The position numbers and the translations under genes were made by a program. Shown piece after piece: positions 31,556 through 35,932 of a stretch of DNA of 35,932 nt. The stretch is from NCBI GenBank assembly GCA_946405145.1, contig CAMJGE010000019.1, positions 1-35,932 of the forward strand, written 5' to 3'. The notes beneath the pieces are model-generated. The model searched no databases, was not told the origin of the DNA, and saw nothing but the letters and a program-made list of their open reading frames with translations. The stretch's first letter is position 1; each line of letters opens with the position of its first letter. The DNA comes from an uncultured Prevotella sp. (GTDB lineage Bacteria > Bacteroidota > Bacteroidia > Bacteroidales > Bacteroidaceae).

Positions 31556-32923
31556 ATGAAGAAAAGGATAAAAGATAAGGAAAGAGACAGTATCGATTTT
31601 GGAAAGTCGAGACTCGACCCGTTGTTCAACAGCATCTTCTATCCCACGCTGCTGTCGATGGTGTTTGCCTCGCTCTTTACCGTAGCCGATGGAATCTTCG
31701 TCGGACAGGGTGTGGGCAGCAATGCGCTGGCAGCCATCAATATTGTTTCGCCCTTGTTCCTGATCACCACAGGTATCGCCCTGATGTTCGGAGTGGGCGT
31801 GTCGGTGGTAGCAAGTATCCATCTGTCGCACGACAATCAGAAGGCAGCCAACATCAATGTCACTCAGGCCTTCGATGTGGCTACGCTGCTGATGGCACTT
31901 GTGTCACTTACGGTCTATATCTTCCGCATACCGTTCCTGCGACTGATGGGAAGCAGCGACCTCCTGTTGCCCTTGTGCGAGGATTATCTGCTCACCATAC
32001 TTCCAGGCTGTGTCTTCATCATCATCCAGGTGATCGGCACCTTCGTGATCCGCCTCGACGGCTCTCCCAAGTTCTCAGCCTCCTTGGAGATCTTTCCTGG
32101 ACTGCTGAACATCTTCCTCGACTGGCTGTTCGTGTTCCCGATGCAGATGGGCATAGCCGGTAGTGGTATCGCCTCGTCGATCAGCTGTGCCGCAGCCGCC
32201 GCAATGGTTATCTGGTATATGTTCTTCCGTTCGGAAAGCCTCAAGATCCAACGCCTGAAGCTCACCGTCACCAGTTTCTATCTCACGATGCGCAATGTGG
32301 GCTATATGGTTCGTAGCGGCTTCTCCTCCATGTTGGGCGAACTGGCGATGTCGATGGTGCTGCTGACCGGTAACTACGTCTTCATCCGCGAGCTGGGCGA
32401 GGATGGTGTAGCCGCCTTCAGCGTGGCATGCTATCTGTATCCCATCGTGTTTATGGTCAACAACTCGGTGGCGCAGTCAGCCCAGCCCATCATCAGCTTT
32501 AACTATGGTGCAGGCAACAGTTACCGAGTGCGTAGAGCCTTCAGGATCAGTTTCAGCACCGCCACCATCTGCGGCGTACTCTCCACCACGATCCTCACGC
32601 TGGCAGCCAAACCCCTTGTGAGCCTCTTCCTGCAGGAAGGCAGCAAAGCCTATCAGATAGCCGTCGAGGGACTCCCTTGGTTCTCATATTCAGCCATCTT
32701 CTTCGCCATGAATGTCGCCATCATCGGTTATTTCCAGGCCACCGAGCAGAATCTGCGAGCCACACTGTGCATGCTGTTACGCGGTCTGGTGTTCCTCGTG
32801 CCGGCATTCATCTTCATGCCGATGTTCCTCTCGCCGCAGGGCGTGTGGCTTGCCGTTCCCGTCACCGAGTGCATGACGCTGGGTGTGATCCTCTTGACCA
32901 ACAAAGGTATTATCAGCCGATAA
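31556..32923 (+). CDS. MATE-family efflux transporter
   Basis: A 455-residue inner-membrane protein with about 12 hydrophobic segments in two MatE repeats. The first repeat opens YPTLLSMVFASLFTVADGIF with the usual VGQGVGSNALAAINIVSPL following; the second includes NSVAQSAQPIISFNYGAG, a conserved MATE stretch. Members export cationic drugs, dyes or metabolites in exchange for sodium or protons; the substrate here is unknown. It starts six bases after the ATPase stop, so it is in the same operon as the importer. It has a hydrophilic N-terminal extension of about 20 charged residues. Confidence 0.92.
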   Translation: MKKRIKDKERDSIDFGKSRLDPLFNSIFYPTLLSMVFASLFTVADGIFVGQGVGSNALAAINIVSPLFLITTGIALMFGVGVSVVASIHLSHDNQKAANINVTQAFDVATLLMALVSLTVYIFRIPFLRLMGSSDLLLPLCEDYLLTILPGCVFIIIQVIGTFVIRLDGSPKFSASLEIFPGLLNIFLDWLFVFPMQMGIAGSGIASSISCAAAAAMVIWYMFFRSESLKIQRLKLTVTSFYLTMRNVGYMVRSGFSSMLGELAMSMVLLTGNYVFIRELGEDGVAAFSVACYLYPIVFMVNNSVAQSAQPIISFNYGAGNSYRVRRAFRISFSTATICGVLSTTILTLAAKPLVSLFLQEGSKAYQIAVEGLPWFSYSAIFFAMNVAIIGYFQATEQNLRATLCMLLRGLVFLVPAFIFMPMFLSPQGVWLAVPVTECMTLGVILLTNKGIISR

Positions 32924-32948
32924 CAAATCATCTAAACAATAATCAGAT

Positions 32949-33965
32949 ATGAAAACAAAAACTTTACTATCACTTCTGTTTTGCGGCTTATGCTTCTCCT
33001 GCCAGGCACCGCAGAAAGACCAACCAGTGGCAGAATCAACTAACACGAACAAGAATATGACAAACGCTGAATTAAGAGAAAAGATTAACCTGGCTCTCGA
33101 CGATATGAAAGCCAAGGCTATCGAGATGGGAATCGAAGGAGTGGCTACTGCCTCAGTACTTAACCAAGGAGAGAGCGTCGACTGGATCGGTGAGATGCGC
33201 GTTGTCGGCAAGGCTCTCGACACCGAAGGCGGCTATAACCTTGTGGCCGTAGCCTGGTCGAAGAATGGCGAGGTGATAGCCACAGGTGCCGACAGCGGAA
33301 ACCCCGACCACAAGCCGATGACGGGCGAGCTGAACTATGCCGGTGGTGCCTACGACGAGTATCAAGGCTTCAAGATGGCCTTTTCCTTCAGTGGTGCCAC
33401 ATCCGAAGACGATCTCGTGGTAGCCAAGCACGGCATCCAATGCCTGAAGGGCTATATCGCCAACCAGCCCGAGGCCGACACCACAGCCGTCTTTAAACCG
33501 CTGGCAAAACCGCTCACCAAAGACCAGTTTATCCAGATCAACATCATCGTGAAAGATATCCGTCGCGCCGCTAAGGCTTGGGCAGCACTGCTCGGAGTAC
33601 CCGAACCAGAGATCTGGACCAACCATCTGAAGAGCAACGACGAGTATCCCTATACCTATCGCGGACAGGCTGACAAGCCCTGCGACTTGCAGATGTGCGT
33701 CATCGAGATGGGCAACTGGGTGATAGAGCTCCATCAGATCGACGAAAATCCCAGCACCTTCCGCGAGTTCCTCAACAAGCACGGTCAGGGCGTCCACCAC
33801 TTAGGCTTTGAGGTAGGCGATGCCCGCGACGAGGTGATCAAGGAGCTGAAGGCATTAGGCTTCGACACCGACCGCACCATCGGCATCTATCCAGGCAGCA
33901 GCTGGACTATCGTAGATACCGAAGACGTTCTCGGCGTCAACCTCAACATCAAACCCAAGCGCTAA
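32949..33965 (+). CDS. Lipoprotein fusing a GlcG/HbpS-like domain to a VOC (glyoxalase-type) domain
   Basis: A 338-residue protein with a probable lipoprotein signal (LCGLCFSC region, C18) and a short linker. Residues about 38-170 resemble the GlcG/HbpS (PF03928) fold: INLALDDMKAKAIEMGIEG, VAWSKNGEVIATGADSG and SGATSEDDLVVAKHGIQCL. Residues about 190-338 are a VOC domain: FIQINIIVKDIRRAAKAWAALLG, VIEMGNWVIELHQ, GVHHLGFEVGD and DTEDVLGVNLNI. The first VOC metal position, usually His (DHIxIxVxD), is Q196, but E260, H262 and H283/H284 remain near the expected sites. The fusion suggests an envelope protein binding or transforming a small ligand. It is last in the transport block and ends at a strong terminator. 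Confidence 0.8.
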   Translation: MKTKTLLSLLFCGLCFSCQAPQKDQPVAESTNTNKNMTNAELREKINLALDDMKAKAIEMGIEGVATASVLNQGESVDWIGEMRVVGKALDTEGGYNLVAVAWSKNGEVIATGADSGNPDHKPMTGELNYAGGAYDEYQGFKMAFSFSGATSEDDLVVAKHGIQCLKGYIANQPEADTTAVFKPLAKPLTKDQFIQINIIVKDIRRAAKAWAALLGVPEPEIWTNHLKSNDEYPYTYRGQADKPCDLQMCVIEMGNWVIELHQIDENPSTFREFLNKHGQGVHHLGFEVGDARDEVIKELKALGFDTDRTIGIYPGSSWTIVDTEDVLGVNLNIKPKR

Positions 33966-33986
33966 GCCATCCATAACCCCCATAAG

Positions 33987-34023
33987 AACTCCCTCAAATC
34001 ATGTCGGTTTGAGGGAGTTTTAT
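33987..34023 (+). terminator. Terminator after the GlcG-VOC gene
   Basis: A perfect 12-bp stem AACTCCCTCAAA (33987-33998) / TTTGAGGGAGTT (34008-34019), with a nine-base loop and a following TTAT. It starts 21 bases after the stop codon. Confidence 0.85.
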
Positions 34024-34095
34024 GTATTCGGAACGGTCCTTGAGTTCGATGATCAGCAGAGGATGACCAGCCCTGAGGAGTATGAAGTTTTTTGG
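33994..34095 (-). pseudogene. Remnant of a Fic-domain protein
   Basis: On the minus strand, 33 codons from 34095 to a TGA at 33994-33996 read PKNFILLRAGHPLLIIE and LKDRSEYIKLP. This resembles the stretch that follows the HPFxxGNGRxxR motif in Fic proteins (xxMNxxLLRAGYPPxxI...EDRxxYYxALE). The catalytic motif itself is missing upstream, and the frame has no start codon in place, so only a fragment remains. The identification is by pattern recognition of a short segment and is tentative. The fragment overlaps the terminator of the GlcG-VOC gene. Confidence 0.4.
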
Positions 34096-34103
34096 CAATA
34101 AAA

Positions 34104-34132
34104 AGGAGGCTCCCCAATCGGGGAAGTCTCCT
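34104..34132 (-). terminator. Terminator of the HU/smalltalk operon
   Basis: AGGAGGCTCCCC (34104-34115) pairs with GGGGA-GTCTCCT (34120-34132) with one bulged A and one G-U pair, loop AATC. In the minus direction it is followed by TTTTTATT. It lies 10 bases past the smalltalk stop. Confidence 0.85.
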
Positions 34133-34142
34133 CTCCTTACTT

Positions 34143-34247
34143 CTACATCGCGTTCATACATGATGTAGCTCCCAGGGCGGTCAGGATTGCTGATGCAATC
34201 GACACGATGATCTGTGCAATGAACTTTGCGGTTTCCTTTTTAGTCAT
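34143..34247 (-). CDS. Smalltalk microprotein
   Basis: A 34-residue protein reading MTKKETAKFIAQIIVSIASA then ILTALGATSCMNAM. It is one hydrophobic helix after a charged start, with a conserved-looking TSC near the end that resembles a lipobox-type end. It matches the small Bacteroidales family called smalltalk protein, typically found next to HU-related DNA-binding proteins and cell-wall amidases or peptidases; the function is unknown. It follows the HU-related gene by 33 bases on the minus strand and is followed by a strong terminator, so the two form one transcript. The gap between them is a heptamer array. Confidence 0.88.
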   Translation of the reverse strand: MTKKETAKFIAQIIVSIASAILTALGATSCMNAM

Positions 34248-34250
34248 AAC

Positions 34251-34278
34251 GGTTATTGGTTAACGGTTAATGGTTAAA
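34251..34278. repeat. Four-copy heptamer array GGTTANN
   Basis: GGTTATT, GGTTAAC, GGTTAAT and GGTTAAA follow each other without gaps (period 7). The array fills nearly the whole space between the HU-related stop codon (34281) and the smalltalk start (34247), so it may contain or set the smalltalk translation start region. Confidence 0.85.
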
Positions 34279-34280
34279 GT

Positions 34281-34823
34281 TTAATCTCCACTCGGCTGGT
34301 CGTAGTCCGGCTCTTCAACTGGAGGGGTAGGGGTGTTGTTGCCACCGTTACCGCCTGAGGTGCTACCACCGTTCTCGTTATCCTCGATCTCTCCGCTGTC
34401 GCCGCTGGTCACACGCTTTAGCACGTTGCCATCCTCATCGAGACAGGTGATCTGGATAGAGGTGTTCTTCAGCTCGTCCTTCACATCCACATTCGGGGTG
34501 AAGATGATACGGCGCACGCTGATCAGGTTTGCCTTCACGTCCTCCAGCTTCTCCACCGCTTTTGAACGAACGCCGAAGCGCATCGTACCAAGTCCGGGGA
34601 GTGGGATAGAGTGACCTTCGGTCGCCCAGGTGCGGATCACCTCACCAGCAGCATCCCAAGCCGCCTTGATCACACCAGCGGAGATTCCGCTGTGGGTAGC
34701 CGCCTCTGAAAAAACTTTCTTCTCGGTGATAGGCACGTAGAGGTCGGGTCGCATCACGAACTTCTTACCGGGGTTCTTACCAATTTTCACTTCACGTCGC
34801 TGTGCAATTACTTTAATAGCCAT
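34281..34823 (-). CDS. HU-related DNA-binding protein
   Basis: A 180-residue Bacteroidales HU/IHF-like protein. Residues 1-125 form the HU fold with the DNA-binding-arm region between KAAWDAAGEVIRTWATEGHS and RRIIFTPNVDVKDEL; GLGTMRFGVRSKAVE lies in the arm. An added beta segment (SIQITCLDEDGNVLKRV) and a low-complexity glycine/asparagine/acidic/proline tail (about 143-180) follow; such tails are usual in this subfamily. It probably binds or bends DNA in the accessory region. In Bacteroidales this gene often sits with smalltalk and a lysozyme-like amidase or M15 peptidase, as it does here, although the peptidase is broken. The promoter lies 186 bases upstream. Confidence 0.93.
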   Translation of the reverse strand: MAIKVIAQRREVKIGKNPGKKFVMRPDLYVPITEKKVFSEAATHSGISAGVIKAAWDAAGEVIRTWATEGHSIPLPGLGTMRFGVRSKAVEKLEDVKANLISVRRIIFTPNVDVKDELKNTSIQITCLDEDGNVLKRVTSGDSGEIEDNENGGSTSGGNGGNNTPTPPVEEPDYDQPSGD

Positions 34824-35008
34824 AATTTTAATTAGTTTTTAAGTAGTTGTTAATTAATTTGTTAGTTCTCTCGTCGTCGCCTGATTGAGCCGTTTTGACC
34901 ATCCTTAAAGGAAAATCTTGCTACCATTAATGCGCGCAATTTCTAGATTTAAATCTCGCAATTTTTATCCTTAAAGTGCGGTGTCTCCACCTCTCTCATT
35001 TGACACTG

Positions 35009-35040
35009 CAAAGATACTAAATTTTCATGTACCTTACAAA
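35009..35040 (-). promoter_or_regulatory. HU-related gene promoter with long leader
   Basis: On the minus strand, TTTG (35040-35037) is 20 bases before TATCTTTG (35016-35009). Transcription from about 35002 leaves a leader of about 180 bases (34824-35002). The leader holds two copies of ATCCTTAAAG (34901-34910 and 34967-34976) and two of CGCAATTT (34935-34942 and 34957-34964) but no open frame I would call. Confidence 0.75.
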
Positions 35041-35056
35041 TAAATCGCCCCAAAAG

Positions 35057-35080
35057 ACACGTTTCAAAACACGTTTGAAA
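35057..35080. repeat. 12-bp tandem repeat upstream of the HU promoter
   Basis: ACACGTTTCAAA and ACACGTTTGAAA lie head to tail with one mismatch; TTTCAAA and TTTGAAA also form an inverted repeat. The pair sits 17 bases upstream of the -33 box, a typical position for a regulator site. Confidence 0.75.
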
Positions 35081-35108
35081 ATGACAAAATGATTTTGGAC
35101 TGCAATTC

Positions 35109-35270
35109 ATACAGTTATACAGTATACAGTTTTTTATATGAGCACCCCAAATCTTTGGAAGAAAATTTTATATATATAATATATATTATATATATAAAAT
35201 TATTTAATTATATATTTTCTCCTATCATAAGTATAGGCTCCCTAAAAAACTGTATAACTGTATACTGTAT
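35109..35270. repeat. Large inverted repeat with ATACAGT iterons
   Basis: The left arm (35109-35136) has three ATACAGT units; the right arm (35243-35270) has three ACTGTAT units in the opposite orientation. The arms pair as a perfect 14-bp helix (TATACAGTTTTTTA 35123-35136 with TAAAAAACTGTATA 35243-35256), then 7 bp and 6 bp across single-base bulges. A 38-bp AT-only palindrome sits between them. The overall form resembles an iteron/AT-rich replication origin or a cruciform-forming operator. The stretch 34824-35415 holds no protein gene. Confidence 0.85.
35164..35201. repeat. 38-bp perfect AT-only palindrome
   Basis: Each base from 35164 to 35182 is complementary to its partner from 35201 back to 35183, with no mismatch and no spacer. 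It begins AATTTTATAT, ends ATATAAAATT and contains only A and T, so it could extrude or melt easily. It lies in the middle of the larger inverted repeat. Confidence 0.95.
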
Positions 35271-35415
35271 AACACTTGCTTACTCATACGGATTTAGTTG
35301 ACTTCCTAACCGAGGAATAGTTGACAGTTTTCCTGGATTGGTTGCCTTTTTCCTGAGAACGTAGACTTCGTACGGATATTGTTCACTCTTCATCTGTTTT
35401 TGTGAAAAAGTAGAA

Positions 35416-35756
35416 ATGAATAAGAACATGAAACTCTCCGAGTTTAATGGCCTTCGCTTATCGCCTCACTTCACTTTAGGTGAGCTCACGAAGACGAATC
35501 ATAGCCTACGAGCAACCATCTGAGGGGCTGCGCGGTGGACATCCATGTGTCGGGATTCGAACAGGCCATCCGCTATGCCTCGATCCTGCTGGATATATCC
35601 GACGGTACGAAGCGCGACTATGATGAGCTCTACATCGAGCGCAACAAGGCTGGCAGCTACTGGATCCACTTCGCCGTACGTCCATCAGACCACTCGGCGA
35701 CACAAGGAGACGCTTGCCTCAGCAAGAACCGCCGCAAGAGCGGGTTCCTCGAATAA
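35416..35756 (+). pseudogene. M15-family peptidase, internally deleted
   Basis: The first frame (ATG 35416) reads MNKNMKLSEFNGLRLSPHFT then LGELTKTNHS, the normal N-terminus of phage-like M15 D-Ala-D-Ala carboxypeptidases, and stops at 35521. Another frame continues from about 35505: PTSNHLRGCAVDIHVSG, then DYDELYIERN, GSYWIHFAVRP and NRRKSGFLE, ending at TAA 35756. SNHLRGCAVDI holds the zinc-binding H and D. Relatives have roughly 50 residues between LGELTKTNH and TSNHLRG (including SGYRCPxLN), so an internal deletion with frame change has occurred near 35490-35508. The gene is almost certainly dead. Confidence 0.82.
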
Positions 35757-35779
35757 TTGCAAAAAAACTATTAAATCTA

Positions 35780-35814
35780 GTACAGAAAAGGAGGATTTGT
35801 TTCTTTTTCTGTAC
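35780..35814. promoter_or_regulatory. Inverted repeat upstream of the last gene
   Basis: GTACAGAAAA (35780-35789) and TTTTCTGTAC (35805-35814) are perfect 10-bp arms, extendable by G-U, G-C and A-T pairs. The right arm lies nine bases upstream of the -7 box, so a bound protein would block or touch RNA polymerase. Alternatively it is a terminator-like hairpin after the pseudogene. Confidence 0.6.
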
Positions 35815-35823
35815 GATAATTCG

Positions 35824-35831
35824 TATATTTG
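35824..35831 (+). promoter_or_regulatory. -7 box of the last gene
   Basis: TATATTTG matches the consensus; TTTC (35800-35803) is 20 bases upstream as an imperfect -33, and TTTG (35796-35799) is 24 bases away. The ATG at 35865 is 33 bases downstream. Confidence 0.6.
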
Positions 35832-35864
35832 CGGCATAAAATAATCAGCAGACTTTTAGATGAT

Positions 35865-35932
35865 ATGAAGAATTTGATTATTTCCCTGCTGCTCTGTATC
35901 CTGGCAATGGGAGCACAGGCACAACGGCAGCC
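35865..35932 (+). CDS. Start of a secreted protein, cut by the window end
   Basis: Only 22 codons are visible: MKNLIISLLLCILAMGAQAQ then RQ, a complete signal peptide with a likely cleavage after AQA. The family cannot be told. The gene has its own promoter and an upstream dyad. The name and the rest of the protein need sequence beyond the window. Confidence 0.75.
   Translation, partial: MKNLIISLLLCILAMGAQAQRQ

Noticed and set aside
33153..33800. 215-codon minus-strand open frame
   Set aside because: A shadow of the GlcG-VOC gene caused by its GC-rich codons; no promoter or family match.
34104..34280. CRISPR-like or insertion-sequence ends around the HU/smalltalk patch
   Set aside because: The repeats are seven-base units without spacers, and no terminal inverted repeats or transposase remnants are visible.

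Overview
The window looks like a chromosomal segment from a Prevotella-type member of the Bacteroidales. The evidence is a Bacteroidetes primary sigma factor without region 1.1, many promoters of the Bacteroidetes form TTTG-N19/20-TAnnTTTG, almost no Shine-Dalgarno sequences, DUF4296/DUF3256 proteins, an HU-related protein paired with a smalltalk microprotein, and a Prevotella-like C-terminal tail on a secreted glucanase. No species can be named from the sequence alone.

Layout. (1) 24-5778: a compact plus-strand operon with a DksA-like protein, lspA, a DUF4296 lipoprotein, a nucleoside MFS permease, rsmE, a phenylacetate-CoA ligase and a DUF3256 protein. A possible small RNA (about 5829-5976) ends in a bidirectional terminator. 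(2) 5996-9273, minus strand: rpoD with two small exported proteins, and an HtrA/DegP protease with its own promoter. (3) 9568-9935: RNase P RNA, then a YihY membrane protein. (4) 10907-13313, minus strand: an overlapping folK-like / M64 peptidase / TrmH operon. (5) 13567-19798: serC and serA, a minus-strand GH5 endoglucanase, a DUF1015 protein and a two-domain esterase. (6) 19860-23913, minus strand: tRNA-Ser(CGA), yigZ and carB. (7) 24052-28930: glycerate kinase, a convergent cysteine-rich exported protein, a second GH5 enzyme and a small TonB-receptor-like outer-membrane barrel. (8) 28943-33965: a GC-richer transport block with a substrate-binding/permease fusion, its ATPase with an extra C-terminal domain, a MATE exporter and a GlcG-like/VOC lipoprotein. 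(9) 33994-35756: a decayed accessory patch with a Fic remnant, smalltalk, the HU-related gene, a repeat-rich origin-like region with a 38-bp perfect palindrome, and a broken M15 peptidase. A secreted protein begins at 35865 and runs off the end.

How the parts work together. The first half is mostly housekeeping: transcription, lipoprotein maturation, rRNA modification, RNase P, serine and carbamoyl-phosphate synthesis, and envelope protein quality control. Several polysaccharide-degradation genes are set among it (two GH5 enzymes and a double esterase). The 29-34 kb block probably imports a polar amino acid or similar solute through a one-piece receptor/permease.

Most unusual points: the apparently permuted substrate-binding domain, the extra ATPase domain, the cysteine-rich exported protein, the GlcG-VOC lipoprotein, the origin-like repeat region, two intergenic gaps filled by exact-period short tandem repeats, and two promoters placed so close to start codons that the mRNAs should be leaderless. 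I saw no CRISPR array, insertion sequence or complete prophage.
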